Positions 26,149 through 34,172 of a stretch of DNA of 44,243 nt are shown here, piece after piece (position 1 is the stretch's first letter; each line of letters starts with the position of its first letter). The notes under the pieces were generated by a model. It ran no database searches. It had not been told where the DNA came from and saw only the letters and a list, made by a program, of their open reading frames with translations. Origin of the DNA: Aporhodopirellula sallentina SM41 (GTDB lineage Bacteria > Planctomycetota > Planctomycetia > Pirellulales > Pirellulaceae); contig NZ_ANOH01000067.1 in NCBI RefSeq assembly GCF_000346505.1, positions 1 to 44,243 on the forward strand, written 5' to 3'. The position numbers were made by a program, and so were the translations under genes.

Positions 26149-27860
26149 GATGGTGTCGAAATTTGTGAAAGGTTTGTGCGAGATTTGCGATGGGCGGCGT
26201 AACCGATTCCGGCAGACAGCAGGATCAGTGCGCTGGCAAAGTAGCCGATCGTTGCCAGGCTCTGCGTGTTGACAAACAACAACGCGAACATCATCAAGCC
26301 ACAGACCATCAACGCGCCCGACACGATGAAGCCGGGCGTGGGATCAAAGGTCGTTGCAACGGGGCTCGATGCGTTGTTCGCGACTTGGCCAGCCTGTGCC
26401 GTGTGGTGAAGACGTGACCAACCGGGCGACGTGCCCTTGGATAGCAATTGCACGACGGTCAAAACCGCGACGGGCAAGACCACGCCGACGACAACGTCGG
26501 GGTACTTGCCATAGGCGGCAAAAAAGTCGGGCCAGCCGAACTTCACCGCCGCACCGGCTAAGAAACAAACGCCCGCGGTGCACCAAACGGCCGTCTGTGA
26601 AATGCGTCGACTGAACAGCCCCCATATCGTCGGCGCTAACAGCGGTCCGACCATCAAACTGGTGATCGTCACAATCACGTCTTCGGCACCGCCCATTGCG
26701 GGAACGGCAATCGCCAACGCAATCAGGATCGCTCCCAGAACGAAGCTCATCCCGCGGCCGACACGCAACAAGTGCCGTTGATCGGATTGCGGACGCACGC
26801 GTTTGTAGATGTCTTCGGTCAACACGCCGGCGAAGACGTTCAACTGCGAACTGACCATGCTGGCCGTCGCCGAAAACATGGCCGCGATCATCAAGCCCAA
26901 CATGCCGATCGGCAAAACATGTTGGCACGACAGAACGTACGCTTGTTCCGGATCCGCGTCGGGATTGATCACGCGATAGGCCAGCGGCGGTAACAACCAC
27001 AACATCGGGCTGACCAAGTACAGGATGCCGAACAGGTAGGCACTCTTCTTTGCGTCGCGCGCACTGGGCACGCATAAGAACCGCTGGACGAACGCCCATT
27101 CCGCGCCGACCATGAAGAAGTGGATCGCCACCCAACCGGCCAAGAAGAACCACGTGTAGTCGCCCGAGACAGGATTGAAGAATCCTGGCGGTGCACGATC
27201 GATCAGCGAGCTGATTCCGCCCGCGTCCGCCACGATCAGCGGGATCATGAACAGCACGGCCAAGTTCAAAACGATGAACTGCAACACGTCAGTCATCAGC
27301 ACCGCCCACAGCCCGCCGACCATCGTGTACAGCACGACGATGCCGCCGAACACCAGGATCGCCCAAGTGATCGACAGATTGCCGGTCGCCGGATCACGCA
27401 GCGGGTTTCCTTCGGCCAACGGCATCAGCGCGACCAACAACACCGACAATGAATACAACGCCACCGCCACGCCGACCATGCGATAGATCATCATCGACCA
27501 GGTGTAAAAGTGCAGCGGACCGACGCCGTAACGCTTTTCGATAAACTCCGCCGGCGTGCGAATCCCGATCCGCTGCCAGTGACCGGCGACGAAGTATCCG
27601 ACCAACACCGCGGCGACGCCGTAGCAAAGGTTGATCATCACCGCGACGATCCCAAGCCGATACGCGATGCCACCCCAGACAACAAACGTCCCGGCGGAGA
27701 ACATCGTCATGAACGCGCTAAGCCCCGACGCCCACCACGGCGATTGACCGCCCGCGGAAAACAGGTCACCGGTGTTCTTCACCTTCGCACTTAACCCAAC
27801 ACCCACGGCAAAGATGCCCAGCAGGTACGTCAGCAAGACGACATAATCGGTCAGGGTCAT
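26145..27860 (-). CDS. Sodium:solute symporter (SSS family), galactan operon
   Basis: 571 residues from the ATG at 27860 (MTLTDYVVLLTYLLGIFAVG). The open frame extends 67 codons further upstream but that part is not membrane-like and covers a repeat array, so the later start is preferred. SSS marks are FSAGGQSPWWASGLSAFMTMF with FSAGTFVVWGGIAYR, YTMVGGLWAVLMTDVLQF, EWAFVQRFLCVPSARDAKKSA and AAMFSATASMVSSQLNVFAG (Na+ site region); about 13 membrane spans. It imports sugars or oligosaccharides with Na+. First gene of the minus-strand galactan operon; its stop overlaps the start of the FAD oxidoreductase gene (ATGA, 26145-26148), implying coupled expression. Confidence 0.92.
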   Translation of the reverse strand: MTLTDYVVLLTYLLGIFAVGVGLSAKVKNTGDLFSAGGQSPWWASGLSAFMTMFSAGTFVVWGGIAYRLGIVAVMINLCYGVAAVLVGYFVAGHWQRIGIRTPAEFIEKRYGVGPLHFYTWSMMIYRMVGVAVALYSLSVLLVALMPLAEGNPLRDPATGNLSITWAILVFGGIVVLYTMVGGLWAVLMTDVLQFIVLNLAVLFMIPLIVADAGGISSLIDRAPPGFFNPVSGDYTWFFLAGWVAIHFFMVGAEWAFVQRFLCVPSARDAKKSAYLFGILYLVSPMLWLLPPLAYRVINPDADPEQAYVLSCQHVLPIGMLGLMIAAMFSATASMVSSQLNVFAGVLTEDIYKRVRPQSDQRHLLRVGRGMSFVLGAILIALAIAVPAMGGAEDVIVTITSLMVGPLLAPTIWGLFSRRISQTAVWCTAGVCFLAGAAVKFGWPDFFAAYGKYPDVVVGVVLPVAVLTVVQLLSKGTSPGWSRLHHTAQAGQVANNASSPVATTFDPTPGFIVSGALMVCGLMMFALLFVNTQSLATIGYFASALILLSAGIGYAAHRKSRTNLSQISTPS

Positions 27861-28309
27861 TCGAATGCAATTACGTGGTAAGTCATTTGCCGGGCAGTCA
27901 ATTGCCGGGCGTACAGTTGCCTGGATCGATCCAAGCGTTCGGCTCAAAGGAACCAGCCCGCCTTGGGCGTTCGATCTCACATCGCCAGCGGTTACTAAAC
28001 GATACTCCGCCCCAGAGCCTCTTGTCCACGAAAAGAAAGCGCAGAAAATCTTAGCATTCACGCCAGGCGTCGATTAACTTGATTCGGCAAACGAACGGTG
28101 CGAAAGAACGTTCCGACGCCGCCAAATAGCCGTCTGATTTCAGTTGACTGCTTAACGCGTCGGTTGCCTTGAGCCTGGCCGTGCGATGCGTTTTGAAAGT
28201 CTTATTCGATCACCCTTCGTTACTCATTTGGCCCCATTCAGGTTGAAAAAGATGCGTCACGTCCTTCCATTGCTTCGCGGACGAGCCAGCCACTAACGAG
28301 CCGAAAACG
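27861..28309. promoter_or_regulatory. Divergent control region, galactan operon / XylR-type regulator 2
   Basis: About 450 bp without a convincing gene between divergently read units. It holds three imperfect 15-bp repeats close to the symporter start (separate entry) and a short palindrome GAACGTTC (28106-28113). Probably carries promoters for both directions; no consensus promoter boxes could be fixed by eye. Confidence 0.45.
27881..27924. repeat. Three direct 15-bp repeats upstream of the symporter gene
   Basis: AGTCATTTGCCGGGC (27881-27895), AGTCAATTGCCGGGC (27896-27910) and a weaker GTACAGTTGCCTGG (27911-27924) are head to tail, starting 20 bp upstream of the chosen symporter ATG. The arrangement suggests binding by a regulator of direct half-sites, as AraC/XylR-type proteins do, and the divergent XylR-type regulator is the obvious candidate. 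Confidence 0.6.
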
Positions 28310-29467
28310 TTGTCAAACAATCGCGAAAAACAGATCGCCGTCCTTGTCGATACCGCAACAGGATGGGGACGACGGATGGTTCGAGGCATCATTCGCTACG
28401 CCAATCAACGCTCGCACTGGCATCTATGGATTGAGGCCCGTGGTCAAGATGAACCGTTGCACCTGCCGCCTGGTTGGTCGGGTGATGGAATTCTGGCTCG
28501 AGTGGCCACGCGCCCGATCGCTCGTGAAGTTGAGGCTGCTTCAGTACCGACGGTAAACGTTTCAGCTATCGAGTTGGGTGACGTTCAACTTCCTCGTGTT
28601 ACGAGCGACGTGGTCGGCTCGGCTGAAATGGCCGTCCAACATTTCACCGACCGCGGCCTCAAACACTTTGCATATTGCGGGCCCAATCGAATCGCGTGGG
28701 TTGGACTGCACTGCGATACCTTCGTCGACAGCGTTAACCAATCCGGCTTTGAATGCAGCGTTTATCGTCCACGACGAGGCGCAGGCAAGGGTTGGAAAAA
28801 CCGCAGGGCAGACATGGCTCGTTGGCTCGCAAACCTTCCCAAACCAGTGGGAATTCTTACCTGGGCCAATCGTGTCGGACGTGAACTCATCGAGGTGTGT
28901 CGCGAAAACAGCATCCTCGTTCCCGAACAAGTCGCGATCCTGGCCGGCGATGACGACGACTTGCTATGTGAAACGTGCAGTCCACCGCTATCCGGCATTC
29001 AAGTCGACTCGGAACAGATCGGGTATCGCGCCGCTGAACTGCTCGATCGCATGATTGATGGACGCAAAACACCCAAACAATCCATTCGTGTTCCGCCACT
29101 GGGCATTTGTGCTCGACGATCGACGGAGGTCCTCGCGATCGACCAACCCGAACTCGCACTGGCGGTGCGTTTCATTCGTGAACACGCGTCCGAACCGATC
29201 TGTGTTGCTGATGTTTTGAAAGCAGTACCGATGTCGCGGCGTGAATTGGAACGACAATTCCAACGGGTTCTCGCCCGATCTCCCGCGGCCGAAATTCGCC
29301 GTGTGCACTTGGAACGCGCCAAGGACCTGCTAACCAACACTGATCAACCGATCCCCGAGGTTGCCCGTCGTTCGGGATTTGGTTCACCGGAATATCTAGC
29401 ACAAGTCTTCCGTCGCGAGTTCAATATTTCACCGCTAAAGTACCGCATTCAAATTCGTGGAGGATAG
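28310..29467 (+). CDS. XylR-type transcription regulator (sugar-sensing domain + AraC HTH), copy 2
   Basis: 385 residues; the only suitable start is a TTG at 28310, as no in-frame ATG or GTG precedes the conserved KQIAVLVDTATGWGRRMVRGI. The sensor domain (to about 275) shows AEMAVQHFTDRGLKHFAYCG, KPVGILTWANRVGRELIEVC and VPEQVAILAGDDDDLLCE. The AraC domain (~280-382) shows ICVADVLKAVPMSRRELERQF and IPEVARRSGFGSPEYLAQVFRR. It is a distant paralogue of the regulator at 11326-12501. It faces the galactan operon and lies upstream of the second GH117 gene on its own strand, so it probably senses a galactan-derived sugar and controls both (inference). Confidence 0.88.
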   Translation: MSNNREKQIAVLVDTATGWGRRMVRGIIRYANQRSHWHLWIEARGQDEPLHLPPGWSGDGILARVATRPIAREVEAASVPTVNVSAIELGDVQLPRVTSDVVGSAEMAVQHFTDRGLKHFAYCGPNRIAWVGLHCDTFVDSVNQSGFECSVYRPRRGAGKGWKNRRADMARWLANLPKPVGILTWANRVGRELIEVCRENSILVPEQVAILAGDDDDLLCETCSPPLSGIQVDSEQIGYRAAELLDRMIDGRKTPKQSIRVPPLGICARRSTEVLAIDQPELALAVRFIREHASEPICVADVLKAVPMSRRELERQFQRVLARSPAAEIRRVHLERAKDLLTNTDQPIPEVARRSGFGSPEYLAQVFRREFNISPLKYRIQIRGG

Positions 29468-29606
29468 ACAAAGCCTCCGCGGCTCCTATGCTGTTGAACA
29501 GAAATGGAAACCTCGCTTTCGATGTTCGCCATCGTGATCGTAGTACTTCCAAACATCCTTTCGCCAAACACATATGGCAGCTTGGTCCCCACGTTTCGGC
29601 ACTACG

Positions 29607-30893
29607 ATGATGCATAGAACACCGCTTCATTGGTTCTATCTACTTCCCGCATTGGTTCTCGCGACGCTCGCGAAAGTTCCCGCGGACGAACCCACGACCG
29701 CGTTTCCCTACACAGTTACCGATGAGACAAAGGATCGAGAACTCAGCGCCGCAATGCGCCGGAGTTTCGAGCACTATCCGGCACCACGTTTAGAAGACAA
29801 CGAGCTGTACTCGCAGTTCAAATACACGCCACTGAAAGGATTCGACTACCACGGTGGCGACGGAACCGTGTCCAGGCGCGATGCGACCAAAGTGGTTCGC
29901 GAAAACGGAAGGTACTACGTTTGGTACACGCACCGCAGCACTCCGACACCGCCGAAGGGTCCCGACAAGTGCACCGACACCATTCCGTCGACCGACTGGG
30001 ATTTAGCCGAGATTTGGTACGCGACCAGCGACGATGGATTCACGTGGACTGAACAAGGCGTCGCGGTCCCTCGTCCAACGAAGCCCAATCCGGGATGGCG
30101 TTCCGTCGCGACGCCGGGCGTTTTGAAGTTCAAAGACAAGTTCTATCTGTACTACCAAGCGTTCTCCGAACCCAGCATGACGCGAGGCGACTATTGTCCG
30201 ATTTCGGTGTCGTTTGCCGACTCGGTGGATGGACCATGGACGCCCGCCAATACCGAAACCGTTCCCACCGGCAAACCGGGCGAGTGGGATCAGTACGCTG
30301 TCCAAGACCCCAACCCACTGGTCCACAACGGTAAGGTTTATCTCTATTACAAGTCGGCGTTCAATCGTCCCCATGCTTTGTGGGTCGCACAAGGGTTAGC
30401 CATCGCGGATAACCCTCTCGGCCCGTTCATCAAACATTCGCTCAACCCGGTCATGAACTCCAGCCACGAGGTCGCATTGTTTCCGTTCAGAAAAGGTGTC
30501 GCCTGCCTATCGATTCGTGACGGGCAAGAACACTTTACCGTTCAATATGCCGAAGATTGGATCAACTTTGAAATCGCATCCATCACCGAACTGATGCCCG
30601 TCGCCGCCGGCCCGTATGTCCCCGATGCCTTCACCGATTCGGGCGACGGTCGTGGCATTACCTGGGGTATCTCGCACTTTAAAAATGCGACGAGAAACTG
30701 GTCACACCAACACTCGATATTGACTCGATTCGATTGTGATCTCAGTCTCGACGTGGACGATCCTGAAATGAAGAAAAGCCATATCGACTATCGTCCTGAA
30801 CACCACTACCAATTCGGGCTCAGCAACAAACAACGCGAACGAATCGAAAGAGAAAATCGCCAACTGCGGTCTGAGGACCAGAAAACTCCCTAA
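29607..30893 (+). CDS. GH117 family protein, copy 2 (divergent)
   Basis: From the ATG at 29607, 428 residues with a signal peptide (MMHRTPLHWFYLLPALVLAT, cleavage near VPA-DEP). It has the GH117 blocks NELYSQFKYTPLKGFDYHGG, GDGTVSRRDATK, DTIPSTDWDLAEIWYATSDDG and NSSHEVALFPF. The positions matched to the catalytic set are kept (Asp85, Asp234, His287-Glu288). However, the conserved CTPDILV segment of copy 1 is ATPGVLK here, so an Asp common in this clan is Gly171. The C-terminus has an extra charged helix (NKQRERIERENRQLRSEDQ). The protein may have changed specificity or reduced activity. It lies 139 bp after XylR-type regulator 2 and away from the main operon. Confidence 0.87.
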   Translation: MMHRTPLHWFYLLPALVLATLAKVPADEPTTAFPYTVTDETKDRELSAAMRRSFEHYPAPRLEDNELYSQFKYTPLKGFDYHGGDGTVSRRDATKVVRENGRYYVWYTHRSTPTPPKGPDKCTDTIPSTDWDLAEIWYATSDDGFTWTEQGVAVPRPTKPNPGWRSVATPGVLKFKDKFYLYYQAFSEPSMTRGDYCPISVSFADSVDGPWTPANTETVPTGKPGEWDQYAVQDPNPLVHNGKVYLYYKSAFNRPHALWVAQGLAIADNPLGPFIKHSLNPVMNSSHEVALFPFRKGVACLSIRDGQEHFTVQYAEDWINFEIASITELMPVAAGPYVPDAFTDSGDGRGITWGISHFKNATRNWSHQHSILTRFDCDLSLDVDDPEMKKSHIDYRPEHHYQFGLSNKQRERIERENRQLRSEDQKTP

Positions 30894-30922
30894 TGCCCCT
30901 AGTGTGCATCACGATCGAGAAT

Positions 30923-31008
30923 GAGGGTTCAAGGGCGTAGCGAAAGTTGCCAAAACTTTCGGTGACTCACGAGCCCTCCCGAAACTCTTGGCGAGTTTCG
31001 CTACCCTC
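30923..31008. repeat. Palindromic repeat element / possible bidirectional terminator
   Basis: GTAGCGAAA (30937-30945) pairs with TTTCGCTAC (30996-31004), flanked by GAGGG and CCCTC. Inside are two smaller hairpins, CGAAAGTT-GCCAA-AACTTTCG and CGAAACTC-TTGGC-GAGTTTCG. The two arms are diverged copies of one another, so the element can fold in two ways. It lies between convergent genes (GH117 copy 2 and the AraC regulator), which fits a terminator or a dispersed REP-like repeat. Confidence 0.65.
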
Positions 31009-31177
31009 GAATTTGGCTTTGACGCACCACTAAAGCCATTTGTCCTTCATCGCGGTCAAAGAGACCCAAGCAAGACTTATCCGGACGATTCGCTGCCCGC
31101 CGTAGTTGCGACGACTTTGAACCAATCTTTCGTTTCCGCCATTGGCCGGGATTGATCGAGCGAGAGCCGATGTTCAG

Positions 31178-32203
31178 TCAGTCTTTATTCTCGAGACGAT
31201 GCTTCTGCGGCGAATAGCCGTAGTGACGCCGGAACACGGTGGCAAAGTACTGTGGCGAGCTAAAACCACACGCCCGTGCGACCTGCGCATTGCTGAGATC
31301 GGAGTGCTGCAGCAGCAACTTCGCGGCGGCTTCCAACCTCAACCGATTGAGGTGTTGCATCGGCGTGGTATTGGTCAACCGACGACAGTACTCCGTGAAC
31401 CGGGTCACCCCCAACCCGCAGGATTCCGCCATCATTTTTAGTGTCCACTCTTCCGCGAGATGGTGATGATCGTTGCGGAGATCATCGAGGAACAACTCGA
31501 CGGTTCGCTGTGTGTCCGCCAGGCTCGCATCTTTCTTGACATCGCGACTACGCAGAAGGTCGAGCAGCAAGAGCAACATTTCGTTGATCAACAGTTTCAA
31601 CCACGAGACATTCGCTACTTCAGTTGTGTGTCCCTGTTCTCCGAGAATCCGGGAGATGCGTTGAAAACACTGACTCACTTCGTTTGCCTGCGACCAAACC
31701 GGTTGCTCGTTCTGTCTCAGCAGGCTCGTTAACTCATCGAGGTCATCCCGCGTCAGCACGATCCACGGCGGCCAACGCCAATGCTGGTGCGGCCTTCGCA
31801 CGCCGAGGTCAATGATTATCCAGTGCAATCGACCGGGACCGATCGAAGGAGAGCCGAGACGATGTCTTTGCCACGGTCGCGTGATCGTGAGGTCATTCGG
31901 TTGCAGTTGGTGAACTTCGTCTTCGACCGCGAATTCGAGATGCCCTCGCTCCAACAAACAGATCTCGAGCCCTTCGTTCTGATGCCAATCCAATCCCCAG
32001 TGTTGCTGCTTCTCCGCGTTCCAGTAACCGAGCGTTTTCAGCCCGGGCATTGCCGAACCCGGCAGTGGCTTTCCTGGATAATGACCATGCACCACCGCAT
32101 CGAAAGTCAGATCGCCGTCCCGAGCGGCACCCAACAATGGCTGGCACGAATCCGCCCGGTAGGTCTCGTCCTGGTATTTGTAGATGGGTATGCGTTGGCT
32201 CAT
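31178..32203 (-). CDS. AraC family transcription regulator with N-terminal cupin
   Basis: 341 residues. The N-terminal half looks like an AraC-type sensor cupin: HQNEGLEICLLERGHLEFAV, LQPNDLTITRPWQRHRLG, RLHWIIIDLGVRRPHQHW. The C-terminal ~100 residues hold the two helix-turn-helix units (LKMMAESCGLGVTRFTEYCR and NAQVARACGFSSPQYFATVF), followed by RRHYGYSPQKHR. AraC regulators of this form usually activate sugar operons on binding a sugar. It is divergent from the ThuA operon across 123 bp containing an inverted repeat, so it probably controls that operon and itself. Ligand unknown. Confidence 0.9.
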   Translation of the reverse strand: MSQRIPIYKYQDETYRADSCQPLLGAARDGDLTFDAVVHGHYPGKPLPGSAMPGLKTLGYWNAEKQQHWGLDWHQNEGLEICLLERGHLEFAVEDEVHQLQPNDLTITRPWQRHRLGSPSIGPGRLHWIIIDLGVRRPHQHWRWPPWIVLTRDDLDELTSLLRQNEQPVWSQANEVSQCFQRISRILGEQGHTTEVANVSWLKLLINEMLLLLLDLLRSRDVKKDASLADTQRTVELFLDDLRNDHHHLAEEWTLKMMAESCGLGVTRFTEYCRRLTNTTPMQHLNRLRLEAAAKLLLQHSDLSNAQVARACGFSSPQYFATVFRRHYGYSPQKHRLENKD

Positions 32204-32224
32204 GGGACCATCCGGCCGAGTTCA

Positions 32225-32253
32225 AAATTTCGCAGTGAAGCATAACGAAATTT
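32225..32253. promoter_or_regulatory. Inverted repeat in the AraC / ThuA divergent promoter region
   Basis: AAATTTCG (32225-32232) and CGAAATTT (32246-32253) are perfect 8-bp arms separated by 13 bp, starting 22 bp from the AraC start codon in the only space between the two divergent genes. Likely operator, probably for the AraC regulator. Confidence 0.55.
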
Positions 32254-32326
32254 ACCCGCAATGCCGGAACTGTAAAATAGTCATCGCGAAACCCTGAGAA
32301 TACCCTTCCTCTCTTCAGCATACCAC

Positions 32327-33211
32327 GTGTTCACTTTATCCCACCCCTCGAAATCGCGATTGGTCGCGCAGACGTGTATTGGCCTCGCATTCGTTGTTCT
32401 CGGAGGTTGGGTCAGTGGGGATGAGAGTGGCGATCCCAACTCCGGCGTTTCGCCAGAAAATCGCCAACGCGGTGCGGATCCCATCCGAGTATTGCTGCTA
32501 ACCGGCCAGAACAATCACAACTGGCGAGCCACCACCCCGCAACTTCAATCCATCCTCGAAGAAGGCGGCTTCTCCGTCGACATCGAGTATCACCCCGAGC
32601 GACTCACTAGTCGGCGGTTGCAGAATGTTGATGTGATTCTGAGTAATTGGAATACCTACGGAGGGTCTCGTCCCCCAAACGCCGCATGGTCGGAAACGCT
32701 CAAGCACACTTACCTCAGTTTTGTTCGGCAAGGCGGAGGTCACGTCGTCGTGCATGCGGGATCGTCATCGTTCCCGGATTGGACGCCGTATCACGAAATG
32801 ACATTGGCAACGTGGAAAGTCGGACAAACCGGTCACGGCCCACAGCACGATTTTCGGGTTCGGATCGATGCAAGCGATCACCCGATCACACGCGGCATGA
32901 AAGACTTCACGATTCATGATGAGTTGTGGCACCGCACGGCGGTTCAAAAGGACAGCACAATCCTGGCGTCAGCCTTCTCTAGCCCTGAACACCGTGGAAC
33001 GGGTCAGATCGAACCGATTGCCCTCGCGCACAACTACGGCGAAGGCCGCAGCTTCACATTGCTGCTCGGTCACGCGGCCGAGCAAATGAGTACTCCCGGA
33101 TTCAAAACATTCCTGATTCGCGGCACCGCCTGGGCCGCGGGTGAGAATCATGCGGACACCCAAACGAGCGATTCACAACCAATGCCTGTCCCTAATCGAG
33201 AACAACAATGA
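32327..33211 (+). CDS. ThuA domain protein, exported
   Basis: 294 residues from a GTG start at 32327. A hydrophobic stretch (TCIGLAFVVLGGWVSG, about 16-31) is a signal sequence. The ThuA/class-I-glutamine-amidotransferase-like fold follows: PIRVLLLTGQNNHNWRATTP (~52-71), NVDVILSNWNTYGG, GGGHVVVHAGSSSFPDW, HPITRGMKDFTIHDELWHRT and RSFTLLLGHAAEQM. ThuA proteins act with Gfo/Idh/MocA oxidoreductases on 3-keto sugars in trehalose/sucrose-type catabolism; in planctomycetes the substrate is usually unknown. It overlaps the next gene by 4 bp (ATGA) and heads a five-gene operon with a Gfo/Idh/MocA gene two places downstream. Confidence 0.88.
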   Translation: MFTLSHPSKSRLVAQTCIGLAFVVLGGWVSGDESGDPNSGVSPENRQRGADPIRVLLLTGQNNHNWRATTPQLQSILEEGGFSVDIEYHPERLTSRRLQNVDVILSNWNTYGGSRPPNAAWSETLKHTYLSFVRQGGGHVVVHAGSSSFPDWTPYHEMTLATWKVGQTGHGPQHDFRVRIDASDHPITRGMKDFTIHDELWHRTAVQKDSTILASAFSSPEHRGTGQIEPIALAHNYGEGRSFTLLLGHAAEQMSTPGFKTFLIRGTAWAAGENHADTQTSDSQPMPVPNREQQ

Positions 33212-34080
33212 AGATTGGTGTATTCCTGCTGATCGAACCCTTTGCGAGCGTGGAAGTGCAGCTCCAACGCGCCAAGAGCATGGGATTCGACTGTGCCGAC
33301 ATCACCGACACAAACTCCGGTGGCAGCATGTTGGCAACCGCGGGTTTCTCGCCGACCGTTAGCCTCGATGACAATCCCTTCGAGGTCAAACGGCTCTTCG
33401 AACAATACGGCATTCAACCATCGACCGTTTGCGCCCATGCAGGCTTGCTCGAACCGAGTAATCCCGCGACCTATGCAACCGCCGAAATCATGAAAGCGAT
33501 TCGATTTGCCGCTGCCATCGGAATTCGAGACGTCGTCACGACCGACATGGACCCGAAATCGACGTGGGCCAAAAACCTGTCCTACGCTGAACAGGTTTTT
33601 GTCGTTGCCGAGAAACTGGTCGCACCGGTTGCCATGGCGGCTGACTACGGGGTACGCGTCCTACTCGAACCACACGGGCCGGTCACGGGCAGCATTCGCG
33701 GTTTGCAAGACGTGATGGACCGCTTGGGCAGCCCGGAATCTCTCGGCATCAACCTCGACACCGGCAACGCTTGGCTCGGTGGTGCCGACCCGGTCGAAAT
33801 GGCCACTGTATTGAAGGACAAAATCCATCACGTGCATTGGAAAGACCTGGACGAGCAGTGGGAATCGAAACGCGGAACCGTTTTCGGATGCGGCTTCTCA
33901 ACCATCGCCCTTGGAGACGGTGTGATTGACATTAAGGGCGTTTGTGATGTGCTGAAAAACCGCGACATCAAGTCTTCCACATTGGAAATCATTGGCGACG
34001 AAGACATGCTACGACGCAGCGTCGAATACCTGCACGAATGTGGAGTGAAATCCAGTGCAACGGCACCTGCCCCCGTTTGA
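33208..34080 (+). CDS. Sugar phosphate isomerase/epimerase-like TIM barrel protein
   Basis: 290 residues of the xylose-isomerase-like (AP endonuclease 2) family. MKIGVFLLIEPFASVEVQLQ starts strand 1. Metal-ligand positions are visible as VLLEPHGP (Glu), LGINLDTGNAWL (Asp), HHVHWKDLDEQW (His, Asp) and STLEIIGDE (Glu). No signal peptide, so cytoplasmic. Members isomerise or epimerise sugars, and several recently described ones process 3-keto sugars or keto-acids; the neighbouring ThuA and Gfo/Idh/MocA genes make a keto-sugar substrate likely (inference). The 4-bp overlap with the ThuA gene implies translational coupling. Confidence 0.87.
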   Translation: MKIGVFLLIEPFASVEVQLQRAKSMGFDCADITDTNSGGSMLATAGFSPTVSLDDNPFEVKRLFEQYGIQPSTVCAHAGLLEPSNPATYATAEIMKAIRFAAAIGIRDVVTTDMDPKSTWAKNLSYAEQVFVVAEKLVAPVAMAADYGVRVLLEPHGPVTGSIRGLQDVMDRLGSPESLGINLDTGNAWLGGADPVEMATVLKDKIHHVHWKDLDEQWESKRGTVFGCGFSTIALGDGVIDIKGVCDVLKNRDIKSSTLEIIGDEDMLRRSVEYLHECGVKSSATAPAPV

Positions 34081-34172
34081 CGGATCTCGCCGCACATGCC
34101 TAGGTTCCACGTCCCACATCACTCAAACCGATCCCTCTCCGAACTCCCCACGATCTCCCACGGAGCAACGAC

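Noticed and set aside
27881-27924. Iteron-type replication origin
   Set aside because: Just three short repeats, no replication initiator gene or DnaA-box cluster nearby; operator role fits better.
27861-28061. N-terminal extension of the second symporter
   Set aside because: The extra 67 residues are not membrane-like and cover the direct repeats; SSS proteins start close to the first membrane span, as at 27860.
30923-31008. CRISPR-like repeat
   Set aside because: The arms are inverted, not direct, and there is no regular spacer pattern.
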